Shown: piece by piece, positions 26,216-39,200 of the stretch
Layout: every line of letters starts with the position of its first letter
Numbering within the stretch: the stretch's first letter is position 1
Position numbers and translations under genes: made by a program
Assembly: GCF_051014685.1 (NCBI RefSeq)
Contig: NW_027479055.1
Coordinates: 62,001 to 126,000, forward strand
Direction: 5' to 3'
Length of the DNA stretch: 64,000 nucleotides
DNA from: Ptiloglossa arizonensis
Lineage: Eukaryota > Arthropoda > Insecta > Hymenoptera > Colletidae
Notes under the pieces: model-generated
Seen by the model: the letters and a program-made list of their open reading frames with translations, nothing else
Database searches by the model: none
Told to the model about the DNA's origin: nothing

Positions 26216-29200
26216 AGACCGGTCTAGGGGAAAAGTACGCATACCGTTGTAATCGGATGACATTCTACTTTCAGATGCAACAGAAATTTTGCGGATAGGT
26301 CAATCCGTTCGCGAGATATGGCAGTTTGGAAGTATGAAACACTTGAGAAACACAAAATTTTCGCAGTTCTCATGCTCGAAACGAATAACTACAACGGCCT
26401 ACGGGAAAAGTACGCATACCGTTGTAATCGGGCGAGTTTCTACTTTCAGATGCAACAGAAATTTTGCGGATTGGTCAATCCGTTCGCGAGATATGGCAGT
26501 TTGGAAGTAAGAAACGCTTGAGAAACTCAAAATCTTCGCAGTTCTGATGCTCGAAACGATTAACTAGAACGGCCTAGGGGAAAAGTACGCATACCGTTGT
26601 AATCGGATGACATTCTACTTTCAGATGCAACAGAAATTTTGCGGATTGGTCAATCCGTTCGCGAGATATGGCGGTTTGGAAGTAAGAAACGCTTGAGAAA
26701 CTCAAAATTTTCGCAGTTCTGATGCTCGAAACGAATAACTAGAACGGCCTAGGGGAAAAGTACGCATACCGTTGTAAACGGGCGAGTTTCTACCTTCAGA
26801 TGCAACAGAAATTTTGCGGATTGCTCAATCCGTTCGCGAGGTATGGCAATTTGGATGTAAGAAACGCTTGAAAAACTCAAAATTTTCGCAGTTCTGATGC
26901 TCGAAACGAATAACTAGAACGGACTAGGGGAAAAGTACGCATACCGTTGTAATCGGGCGAGTTTCTACTTTCAGATGCAACAGAAATTTTGCGGATTGGT
27001 CAATCCGTTCGCGAGATATGGCAGCTTGGAGGTAAGAAACGCTTGAGAAACTCAAAATTTTCGCAGTTCTGATGCTCGAAACGAATAACTAGAACGGCCT
27101 AGGGGAAAAGGACGCATACCGTTGTAATCGGGCGAGTTTCTACTTTCAGATGCAACAGAAATTTTGCGGATTAGTCAATCCGTTCGCGAGATATGGCAGT
27201 TTGGAGGTAAGAAACGCTTGAGAAACTCAAAATTTTCGCAGTTCTGATGCTCGACAAGCATAACTAGACCGGTCTAGGGGAAAAGTACGCATACCGTTGT
27301 AATCGGACGACATTCTACTTTCAGATGCAACAGAAATTTTGCGGATTGGTCAATCCGTTCGCGAGATATGGCAGTTTGGAGGTAAGAAACGCTTGAGAAA
27401 CTCAAAATTTTCGCAGTTCTGATGCTCGACAAGCATAACTAGAACGGCCTAGGGGAAAAGTACGCATACCGTTGTAAACGGGCGAGTTTCTACCTTCAGA
27501 TGCAACAGAAATTTTGCGGATTGCTCAATCCGTTCGCGAGGTATGGCAATTTGGAAGTAAGAAACGCTTGAAAAACTCAAAATTTTCGCAGTTCTGATGC
27601 TCGAAACGAATAACTAGAACGGCCTAGGGGAAAAGTACGCATACCGTTGTAATCGGGTGAGTTTCTACTTTCAGATGCAACAGAAATTTTGCGGATTAGT
27701 CAATCCGTTCGCGAGATATGGCAGTTTGGAGGTAAGAAACGCTTGAGAAACTCAAAATTTTCGCAGTTCTGATGCTCGAAACGAATAACCAGAACGGACT
27801 AGGGGAAAAGTACGCATACCGTTGTAATCGGGCGTGTTTCTACTTTCAGATGCAACAGAAATTTTGCGGATTGGTCAATCCGTTCGCGAGATATGGCAGT
27901 TTGTAGTTAAGAAACGCTTGAGAAACTCAACATTTTCGCAGTTCTGATGCTCGAAACGAATAACTAGAACGGCCTAGGGGAAAAGTAGGCATACCGTTGT
28001 AATCGGGCGAGTTTCTACTTTCAGATGCAACAGAAATTTTGCGGATTGGTCAATCCGTTCGCGAGATATGGCAGTTTGGAGGTAAGAAACGCTTGAGAAA
28101 CTCAAAATTTTCGCAGTTCTGATGCTCGACAAGCATAACTAGACCGGTCTAGGGGAAAAGTACGCAAACCGTTGTAATCGGACGACATTCTACTTTCAGA
28201 TGCAACAGAAATTTTGCGGATTGGTCAATCCGTTCGCGAGATATGGCAGTTTGGAGGTAAGAAACGCTTGAGAAACTCAAAATTTTCGCAGTTCTGATGC
28301 TCGACAAGCATAACTAGACCGGTCTAGGGGAAAAGTACGCATACCGTTGTAATCGGATGACATTCTACTTTCAGATGCAACAGAAATTTTGCGGATAGGT
28401 CAATCCGTTCGCGAGATATGGCAGTTTGGAAGTATGAAACACTTGAGAAACACAAAATTTTCGCAGTTCTCATGCTCGAAACGAATAACTACAACGGCCT
28501 ACGGGAAAAGTACGCATACCGTTGTAATCGGGCGAGTTTCTACTTTCAGATGCAACAGAAATTTTGCGGATTGGTCAATCCGTTCGCGAGATATGGCAGT
28601 TTGGAAGTAAGAAACGCTTGAGAAACTCAAAATCTTCGCAGTTCTGATGCTCGAAACGATTAACTAGAACGGCCTAGGGGAAAAGTACGCATACCGTTGT
28701 AATCGGATGACATTCTACTTTCAGATGCAACAGAAATTTTGCGGATTGGTCAATCCGTTCGCGAGATATGGCGGTTTGGAAGTAAGAAACGCTTGAGAAA
28801 CTCAAAATTTTCGCAGTTCTGATGCTCGAAACGAATAACTAGAACGGCCTAGGGGAAAAGTACGCATACCGTTGTAAACGGGCGAGTTTCTACCTTCAGA
28901 TGCAACAGAAATTTTGCGGATTGCTCAATCCGTTCGCGAGGTATGGCAATTTGGATGTAAGAAACGCTTGAAAAACTCAAAATTTTCGCAGTTCTGATGC
29001 TCGAAACGAATAACTAGAACGGACTAGGGGAAAAGTACGCATACCGTTGTAATCGGGCGAGTTTCTACTTTCAGATGCAACAGAAATTTTGCGGATTGGT
29101 CAATCCGTTCGCGAGATATGGCAGCTTGGAGGTAAGAAACGCTTGAGAAACTCAAAATTTTCGCAGTTCTGATGCTCGAAACGAATAACTAGAACGGCCT

Positions 29201-30415
29201 AGGGGAAAAGGACGCATACCGTTGTAATCGGGCGAGTTTCTACTTTCAGATGCAACAGAAATTTTGCGGATTAGTCAATCCGTTCGCGAGATATGGCAGT
29301 TTGGAGGTAAGAAACGCTTGAGAAACTCAAAATTTCGCAGTTCTGATGCTCGACAAGCATAACTAGACCGGTCTAGGGGAAAAGTACGCATACCGTTGTA
29401 ATCGGACGACATTCTACTTTCAGATGCAACAGAAATTTTGCGGATTGGTCAATCCGTTCGCGAGATATGGCAGTTTGGAGGTAAGAAACGCTTGAGAAAC
29501 TCAAAATTTTCGCAGTTCTGATGCTCGACAAGCATAACTAGAACGGCCTAGGGGAAAAGTACGCATACCGTTGTAAACGGGCGAGTTTCTACCTTCAGAT
29601 GCAACAGAAATTTTGCGGATTGCTCAATCCGTTCGCGAGGTATGGCAATTTGGAAGTAAGAAACGCTTGAAAAACTCAAAATTTTCGCAGTTCTGATGCT
29701 CGAAACGAATAACTAGAACGGCCTAGGGGAAAAGTACGCATACCGTTGTAATCGGGTGAGTTTCTACTTTCAGATGCAACAGAAATTTTGCGGATTAGTC
29801 AATCCGTTCGCGAGATATGGCAGTTTGGAGGTAAGAAACGCTTGAGAAACTCAAAATTTTCGCAGTTCTGATGCTCGAAACGAATAACCAGAACGGACTA
29901 GGGGAAAAGTACGCATACCGTTGTAATCGGGCGTGTTTCAACTTTCAGATGCAACAGAAATTTTGCGGATTGGTCAATCCGTTCGCGAGATATGGCAGTT
30001 TGTAGTTAAGAAACGCTTGAGAAACTCAACATTTTCGCAGTTCTGATGCTCGAAACGAATAACTAGAACGGCCTAGGGGAAAAGTAGGCATACCGTTGTA
30101 ATCGGGCGAGTTTCTACTTTCAGATGCAACAGAAATTTTGCGGATTGGTCAATCCGTTCGCGAGATATGGCAGTTTGGAGGTAAGAAACGCTTGAGAAAC
30201 TCAAAATTTTCGCAGTTCTGATGCTCGACAAGCATAACTAGACCGGTCTAGGGGAAAAGTACGCAAACCGTTGTAATCGGACGACATTCTACTTTCAGAT
30301 GCAACAGAAATTTTGCGGATTGGTCAATCCGTTCGCGAGATATGGCAGTTTGGAGGTAAGAAACGCTTGAGAAACTCAAAATTTTCGCAGTTCTGATGCT
30401 CGACAAGCATAACTA
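26216..30415. repeat. 12-monomer HOR, two tandem units (2100 bp, second unit 2099)
   Basis: 26221-28320 and 28321-30419 are two adjacent copies of one 12-monomer unit. The second is one base short because of a T-run deletion near 29333. Shared private variants include GGATAGGTC (26296 and 28396), AATCTTCGCAG, GGCAGCTTGG, AAAAGGACGC and TTTGTAGTTAAG. They cease to match where the third unit would begin (AATCGGATGAC versus AAACGGGCG). Confidence 0.88.
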
Positions 30416-33240
30416 GAACGGCCTAGGGGAAAAGTACGCATACCGTTGTAAACGGGCGAGTTTCTACCTTCAGATGCAACAGAAATTTTGCGGATTGCTC
30501 AATCCGTTCGCGAGGTATGGCAATTTGGAAGTAAGAAACGCTTGAAAAACTCAAATTTTCGCAGTTCTGATGCTCGAAACGCATAACTAGAACGGCCTAG
30601 GGGAAAAGTACGCATACCGTTGTAATCGGGCGAGTTTCTACTTTCAGATGCAACAGAAATTTTGCGGATTGGTCAATCCGTTCGCGAGATATGGCAGTTT
30701 GGAGGTAAGAAACGCTTGAGAAACTCAAAATTTTCGCAGTTCTGATGCTCGACAAGCATAACTAGAACGGCCTAGGGGAAAAGTACGCATACCGTTGTAA
30801 ACGGGCGAGTTTCTACCTTCAGATGCAACAGAAATTTTGCGGATTGCTCAATCCGTTCGCGAGGTATGGCAATTTGGAAGTAAGAAACGCTTGAAAAACT
30901 CAAAATTTTCGCAGTTCTGATGCTCGAAACGAATAACTAGAACGGACTAGGGGAAAAGTACGCATACCGTTGTAATCGGGCGTGTTTCTACTTTCAGATG
31001 CAACAGAAATTTTGCGGATTGGTCAATCCGTTCGCGAGATATGGCAGTTTGTAGGTAAGAAACGCTTGAGAAACTCAACATTTTCGCAGTTCTGATGCTC
31101 GAAACGAATAACTAGAACGGCCTAGGGGAAAAGTAGGCATACCGTTGTAATCGGGCGAGTTTGTACTCTCAGATGCAACAGAAATTTTGCGGATTGGTCA
31201 ATCCGTTCGCGAGATATGGCAGTTTGGAAGTAAGAAACGCTTGAGAAACTCAAAATTTTCGCAGTTCTGATGCTCGAAACGAATAACTAGAACGGACTAG
31301 GGGAAAAGTACGCATACCGTTGTAATCGGGCGAGTTTCTACTTTCAGATGCAACAGAAATTTTGCGGATTGGTCAATCCGTTCGCGAGATATGGCAGTTT
31401 GGAGGTAAGAAACGCTTGAGAAACTCAAAATTTTCGCAGTTCTGATGCTCGACAAGCATAACTAGAACGGCCTAGGGGAAAAGTACGCATACCGTTGTAA
31501 ACGGGCGAGTTTCTACCTTCAGATGCAACAGAAATTTTGCGGATTGCTCAATCCGTTCGCGAGGTATGGCAATTTGGAAGTAAGAAACGCTTGAAAAACT
31601 CAAAATTTTCGCAGTTCTGATGCTCGAAACGAATAACTAGAACGGACTAGGGGAAAAGTACGCATACCGTTGTAATCGGGCGAGTTTCTACTTTCAGATG
31701 CAACAGAAATTTTGCTGATTAGTCAATCCGTTCGCGAGATATGGCAGTTTGGAGGTAAGAAACGCTTGAGAAACTCAAAATTTTCGCAGTTCTGATGCTC
31801 GACAAGCATAACTAGAACGGCCTAGGGGAAAAGTACGCATACCGTTGTAAACGGGCGAGTTTCTACCTTCAGATGCAACAGAAATTTTGCGGATTGCTCA
31901 ATCCGTTCGCGAGGTATGGCAATTTGGAAGTAAGAAACGCTTGAAAAACTCAAAATTTTCGCAGTTCTGATGCTCGAAACGAATAACTAGAACGGACTAG
32001 GGAAAAGTACGCATACCGTTGTAATCGGGCGAGTTTCTACTTTCAGATGCAACAGAAATTTTGCGGATTGGTCAATCCGTTCGCGAGATATGGCAGTTTG
32101 GAGGTAAGAAACGCTTGAGAAACTCAAAATTTTCGCAGTTCTGATGCTCGACAAACATAACTAGACCGGTCTAGGGGAAAAGTACGCATACCGTTGTAAT
32201 CGGACGACATTCTACTTTCAGATGCAACAGAAATTTTGCGGATTGGTCAATCCGTTCGCGAGATATGGCAGTTTGGAGGTAAGAAACGCTTGAGAAACTC
32301 AAAATTTTCGCAGTTCTGATGCTCGACAAGCATAACTAGAACGGCCTAGGGGAAAAGTACGCATACCGTTGTAAACGGGCGAGTTTCTACCTTCAGATGC
32401 AACAGAAATTTTGCGGATTGCTCAATCCGTTCGCGAGGTATGGCAATTTGGAAGTAAGAAACGCTTGAAAAACTCAAAATTTTCGCAGTTCTGATGCTCG
32501 AAACGAATAACTAGAACGGACTAGGGGAAAAGTACGCATACCGTTGTAATCGGGCGAGTTTCTACTTTCAGATGCAACAGAAATTTTGCGGATTCGTCAA
32601 TCCGTTCGCGAGATATGGCAGTTTGGAGGTAAGAAACGCTTGAGAAACTCAAAATTTTCGCAGTTCTGATGCTCGAAACGAATAACTAGAACGGACTAGG
32701 GGAAAAGTACGCATACCGTTGTAATCGGGCGAGTTTCTACTTTCAGATGCAACAGAAATTTTGCGGATTTGTCAATCCGTTCGCGAGATATGGCAGTTTG
32801 GAGGTAAGAAACGCTTGAGAAACTCAAAATTTTCGCAGTTCTGATGCTCGAAACGAATAACTAGAACGGCCTAGGGGAAAAGTACGCATACCGTTGTAAT
32901 CGGGCGAGTTTCTACTTTCAGATGCAACAGAAATTTTGCTGATTAGTCAATCCGTTCGCGAGATATGGCAGTTTGGAGGTAAGAAACAATTGAGAAACTC
33001 AAAATTTTCGCAGTTCTGATGCTCGACAAGCATAACTAGAACGGTCTAGGGGAATAGTACGCATACCGTTCTAATCGGACGACATTCTACTTTCAGATGC
33101 AACAGAAATTTTGCGGATTGGTCAATCCGTTCGCGAGATATGGCAGTTTGGAGGTAAGAAACGGTTGAGAAACTCAAAATTTTCACATTTCTGATGCTCG
33201 AAACGAATAACCAGTACGGCCTAGGGGAAAAGTACGCATA
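30416..33240. repeat. Satellite segment with alternating CGTTGTAAACGG monomers
   Basis: About 16 monomers dominated by a pair, an ordinary AAGCATAACTAG monomer followed by a CGTTGTAAACGG/TACCTTCAG monomer with GGTATGGCAATTTGG. The pair recurs several times (30430, 30796, 31495, 31845 and 32370). Single-base deletions fall in homopolymers near 30553 (A run) and 32000 (G run). The end of this segment duplicates 24961-25720. Confidence 0.78.
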
Positions 33241-36200
33241 CCGTTGTAATTGGGCGAGTTTCTACTTACAGATGCAACAGAAATTTTGCGGATTGGTCAA
33301 TCCGTTCGCGAGATATGGCAGTTTGGAGGTAAGAAACGGTTGAGAAACTCAAAATTTTCACAGTTCTGATGCTCGAAACGAATAACCAGTACGGCCTAGG
33401 GGAAAAGTACGCATACCGTTGTAATCGGGCGAGTTTCTACTTTCAGATGCAACAGAAATTTTGCGGATTGGTCAATCCGTTCGCGAGATATGGCAGTTTG
33501 TAGGTAAGAAACGCATGAGAAACTCAACATTTTCGCAGTTCTGATGCTCGAAACGAATAACTAGAACGGCCTAGGGGAAAACTACACCTACCGTTGTAAT
33601 CGGGCGAGTTTCTACTTTCAGATGCAACAGAAATTTTGCGAATTGGTCAATCCGTTCGCGAGATATGGCAGTTTGGAAGTAAGAAACGCTTGAGAAACTC
33701 AAAATTTTCGCAGTTCTGATGCTCGACAAGCATAACTAGAACGGTCTAGGGGAAAAGTACGCATACCGTTGTAATCGGGCCAATTTCTACTTTCAGATGC
33801 AACAGAAATTTTGCGGATTGGTCAATCCGTTCGCGAGATATGGCAGTTTGTAGGTAAGAAACGGTTGAGAAACTCAAAATTTCGCAGTTCTGATGCTCGA
33901 AACGAGTAACTAGAACCGACTAGGGGAAAAGTGCGCATACCGTTGTAATCGGGCGAATTTCTACTTTCAGATGCAACAGAAATTTTGCGGATTGGTCAAT
34001 CCGTTCGCGAGATATGGCAGTTTGTAGGTAAGAAACGCTTGAGAAACTCAACATTTTCGCAGTTCTGATGCTCGAAACGAATAACTAGAATGGCCTAGGG
34101 GAAAACTACACCTACCGTTGTAATCGGGCGAGTTTCTACTTTCAGATGCAACAGAAATTTTGCGAATTGGTCAATCCGTTCGCGAGATATGGCAGTTTGG
34201 AAGTAAGAAACGCTTGAGAAACTCAAAATTTTCGCAGTTCTGATGCTCGACAAGCATAACTAGAACGGTCTAGGGGAAAAGTACGCATACCGTTGTAATC
34301 GGGCCAATTTCTACTTTCAGATGCAACAGAAATTTTGCGGATTGGTCAATCCGTTCGCGAGATATGGCAGTTTGTAGGTAAGAAACGCTTGAGAAACTCA
34401 ACATTTTCGCAGTTCTGATGCTCGAAACGAATAACTAGAACGGCCTAGGGGAAAAGTACGCATACCGTTGTAATCGGGCGAGTTTCTACTTTCAGATGCA
34501 ACAGAAATTTTACGGATTGGTCAATCCGTTCGCGAGATATGGCAGTTTGGAGGTAAGAAACGCTTGAGAAACTCAAAATTTTCGCAGTTCTGATGCTCGA
34601 CAAGCATAACTAGAACGTTCTAGGGGAAAAGTACGCATACCGTTGTAATCGGGCGACTTTCTACTTTCAGATGCAACAGAAATTTTGCGGATTGGTCAAT
34701 CCGTTCGCGAGATACGGCAGTTTGGAGGTAAGAAACGCTTGAGAAACTCAAAATTTTCACAGTTCTGATGCTCGAAACGAATAACCAGAACGGCCTAGGG
34801 GAAAAGTACGCATACCGTTGTAATCGGGCGAGTTTCTACTTTCAGATGCAACGGAAATTTTGCGGATTGGTCAATCCGTTCGCGAGATATGGCGGTTTGG
34901 AAGTAAGAAACGCTTGAGAAACTCAAAATTTTCGCAGTTCTGATGCTCGAAACGAATAACTAGAACGGCCTAGGGAAAAACTACATCTACCGTTGTAATC
35001 GGGCGAGCTTCTACTTTCAGATGCAACAGAAATTTTGCGGATTGGTCAATCCGTTCGCGAGATATGGCAGTTTGGAGGTAAGAAACGCTTGAGAAACTCG
35101 AAATTTTCGCAGTTCTGATGCTCGACAAGCATAACTAGAACGGTCTAGGGGAAAAGTACGCATACCGTTGTAATCGGGCGAGTTTCTACTTTAAGATGCA
35201 ACAGAAATTTTGCGGATTGGTCATTCCGTTCACGAGATATGGCAGTTTGGAGGTAAGAAACGCTTGAGAAACTCAAAATTTTCGCAGTTCTGATGCTCGA
35301 CAAGCATAACTAGAACGTTCTAGGGGAAAAGTACGCATACCGTTGTAATCGGGCGACTTTCTACTTTCAGATGCATCAGAAATTTTGCGGATTGGTCAAT
35401 CCGTTCGCGAGATATGGCAGTTTGGAAGTAAGAAACGCTTGAGAATCTCAAAATTTTCGCAGTTCTGATGCTCGAAACGATTAACTAGAACGGCCTAGGG
35501 GAAAAGTACGCATACCGTTGTAATCGGGCGCGTTTCTACTTTCAGATGCAACAGAAATTTTGCGGATTGGTCAATCCGTTCGCGAGATATGGCGGTTTGG
35601 AAGTAAGAAACGCTTGAGAAACTCAAAATTTTCGCAGTTCTGATGCTCGAAACGAATAACTAGAACGGCCTAGGGGAAAAGTACGCATACCGTTGTAATC
35701 GGGCGAGTTTCTACTTTCAGATGCAACAGAAATTTTGCGGATTGGTCAATCCGTTCGCGAGATATGGCAGTTTGGAGGAAAGAAACGCTTGAGAAACTCA
35801 AAATTTTCGCAGTTCTGATGCTCGAAACGAATAACTAGAACGGACTAGGGGAAAAGTACGCATACCGTTGTAATCGGGCGAGTTTCTACTTTCAGATGCA
35901 ACAGAAATTTTGCGGATTGGTCAATCCGTTCGCCTGATATGGCAGTTTGGAGGTAAGAAACGCTTGAGAAACTCAAAATTTTCGCAGTTCTGATGCTCGC
36001 AACGAATAACTAGAACGGCCTAGGGGAAAAGTACGCATACCGTTGTAATCGGGCGAGTTTCTACTTTCAGATGCAACAGAAATTTTGCGGATTAGTCAAT
36101 CCGTTCGCGAGATATGGCAGTTTGGAGGTAAGAAACGCTTGAGAAACTCAAAATTTTCGCAGTTCTGATGCTCGACAAGCATAACTAGAACGGTCTAGGG

Positions 36201-36270
36201 GAAAAGTACGCATACCGTTGTAATCGGGCGACTTTCTACTTTCAGATGCAACAGAAATTTTGCGGATTGG
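33241..36270. repeat. Satellite segment holding the uninterrupted homologue of the mariner-bearing block
   Basis: About 17 monomers. The part at 34080-34800 has the same monomer order as the sequence flanking both mariners: AAAACTACACCTACC, then GCGAATTGG, then GGGCCAATTTC, then TTTGTAGG with CAACATTTTC, then TTACGGATTGG, then GTTCTAGGGG, then GAGATACGGC. A second GGGCCAATTTC monomer at about 33777 has a different downstream neighbour. The block 35000-36270 has copies near 39.7, 42.4 and 49.6 kb, marked by TGGTCATTCCGTTCACGAG (about 35218). Confidence 0.82.
34363..34364. other. Empty TA site homologous to the mariner insertion point
   Basis: Here the GGGCCAATTTC monomer runs without interruption through CGCGAGATATGGCAGTTTGT. 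In the other three homologues of this block the same TA is split by a mariner (47658 and 57529) or carries a 5-bp footprint (61453). Flanks match for several hundred bases on both sides. The simplest reading is the pre-insertion state; a precisely repaired excision cannot be excluded. Confidence 0.8.
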
Positions 36271-39200
36271 TCAATCCGTTCGCGAGATATGGCAGTTTGG
36301 AGGTAAGGAACGGTCGAGAAACTCAAAATTATCACAGTTCTGATACTCGAAACGAATAACCAGAACGGCCCAGGGGAAAAGTACGCATACCGTTGTAATC
36401 GGGCGAGTTTCTACTTTCAGATGCAACAGAAATTTTGCGGATTGGTCAATCCGTTCGCGAGATATGGCAGTTTGGAGGTAAGCAACGCTTAAGAAACCCA
36501 AAATTTTCGCAGTTCTCATGCTCGAAACGATTAACTACAACGGCCTACGGGAAAAGTACGCATACCGTTGTAATCGGGCGAGTTTCTACTTTCAGATGCA
36601 ACAGAAATTTTGCGGATTGTTCAATCCGTCGCGAGATATGGCAGTTTGGAAGTAAGAAACGCTTGAGAAACTCAAAATTTTCGCAGTTCTGATGCTCGAA
36701 ACGAATAACTAGAACGGCCTAGGGGAAAAGTACGCATACCGTTGTAATCGGGCGAGTTTCTACTTTCAGATGCAACAGAAATTTTGCGGATTGGTCAATC
36801 CGTTCGCGAGATATGGCAGTTTGGAGGTAAGAAACGCTTGAGAAACTCAAAATTTTCGCAGTTCTGATGCTCGACAAGCATAACTAGAGCGGTCTAGGGG
36901 AAAAGTACGCATACCGTTGTAATCGGGCGACTTTCTACTTTCGGATGCAACAGAAATTTTGCGGATTGGTCAATCCGTTCGCGAGATATGGCAGTTTGGA
37001 GGTAAGAAACGGTCGAGAAACTCAAAATTATCACAGTTCTGATACTCGAAACGAATAACCAGAACGGCCCAGGGGAAAAGTACGCATACCGTTGTAATCG
37101 GGCGAGTTTCTACTTTCAGATGCAACAGAAATTTTGCGGATTGGTCAATCCGTTCGCGAGATATGGCAGTTTGGAGGTAAGAAACGGTCGAGAAACTCAA
37201 AATTATCACAGTTCTGATACTCGAAACGAATAACCAGAACGGCCCAGGGGAAAAGTACGCATACCGTTGTAATCGGGCGAGTTTCTACTTTCAGATGCAA
37301 CAGAAATTTTGCGGATTGGTCAATCCGTTCGCGAGATATGGCAGTTTGGAGGTAAGAAACGCTTGAGAAACTCAACATTTTCGCAGTTCTGATGCTCGAA
37401 ACGAATAACCAGAACGGCCGAAGGGAAAAGTACGCATACCGTTGTAATCGGGCGAGTTTCTACTTTCAGATGCATCAGAAATTTTGCGGATTGGTCAATC
37501 CGTTCGCGAGATATGGCAGTTTGGAAGTAAGAAACGCTTGAGAAACTCAAAATTTTCGCAGTTCTGATGCTCGAAACGATTAACTAGAACGGCCTAGGGG
37601 AAAAGTACGCATACCGTTGTAATCGGGCGAGTTTCTACTTTCAGATGCAACAGAAATTTTGCGGATTGGTCAATCCGTTCGCGAGATATGGCGGTTTGGA
37701 AGTAAGAAACGCTTGAGAAACTCAAAATTTTCGCAGTTCTGATGCTCGAAACGAATAACTAGAACGGCCTAGGGGAAAAGTACGCATACCGTTGTAATCG
37801 GGCGAGGTTCTACTTTCAGATGCAACAGAAATTTTGCGGATTGGTCAATCCGTTCGCGAGATACGGCAGTTTGGAGGTAAGAAACGCTTGAGAAACTCAA
37901 AATTTTCACAGTTCTGATGCTCGAAACGAATAACCAGAACGGCCTAGGGGAAAAGTACGCATACCGTTGTAATCGGGCGAGTTTCTACTTTCAGATGCAA
38001 TGGAAATTTTGCGGATTGGTCAATCCGTTCGCGAGATATGGCGGTTTGGAAGTAAGAAACGCTTGAGAAACTCAAAATTTTCGCAGTTCTGATGCTCGAA
38101 ACGAATAACTAGAACGGCCTAGGGAAAAACTACATCTACCGTTGTAATCGGGCGAGCTTCTACTTTCAGATGCAACAGAAATTTTGCGGATTGGTCAATC
38201 CGTTCGCGAGATATGGCAGTTTGGAGGTAAGGAACGGTCGAGAAACTCAAAATTATCACAGTTCTGATACTCGAAACGAATAACCAGAACGGCCCAGGGG
38301 AAAAGTACGCATACCGTTGTAATCGGGCGACTTTCTACTTTCAGATGCAACAGAAATTTTGCGGATTGGTCAATCCGTTCGCGAGATATGGCAGTTTGGA
38401 GGTAAGGAACGGTCGAGAAACTCAAAATTATCACAGTTCTGATACTCGAAACGAATAACCAGAACGGCCCAGGGGAAAAGTACGCATACCGTTGTAATCG
38501 GGCGAGTTTCTACTTTCAGATGCAACAGAAATTTTGCGGATTGGTCAATCCGTTCGCGAGATATGGCAGTTTGGAGGTAAGCAACGCTTAAGAAACCCAA
38601 AATTTTCGCAGTTCTCATGCTCGAAACGATTAACTACAACGGCCTACGGGAAAAGTACGCATACCGTTGTAATCGGGCGAGTTTCTACTTTCAGATGCAA
38701 CAGAAATTTTGCGGATTGTTCAATCCGTCGCGAGATATGGCAGTTTGGAAGTAAGAAACGCTTGAGAAACTCAAAATTTTCGCAGTTCTGATGCTCGAAA
38801 CGAATAACTAGAACGGCCTAGGGGAAAAGTACGCATACCGTTGTAATCGGGCGAGTTTCTACTTTCAGATGCAACAGAAATTTTGCGGATTGGTCAATCC
38901 GTTCGCGAGATATGGCAGTTTGGAGGTAAGAAACGCTTGAGAAACTCAAAATTTTCGCAGTTCTGATGCTCGACAAGCATAACTAGAGCGGTCTAGGGGA
39001 AAAGTACGCATACCGTTGTAATCGGGCGACTTTCTACTTTCAGATGCAACAGAAATTTTGCGGATTGGTCAATCCGTTCGCGAGATATGGCAGTTTGGAG
39101 GTAAGAAACGGTCGAGAAACTCAAAATTATCACAGTTCTGATACTCGAAACGAATAACCAGAACGGCCCAGGGGAAAAGTACGAATACCGTTGTAATCGG

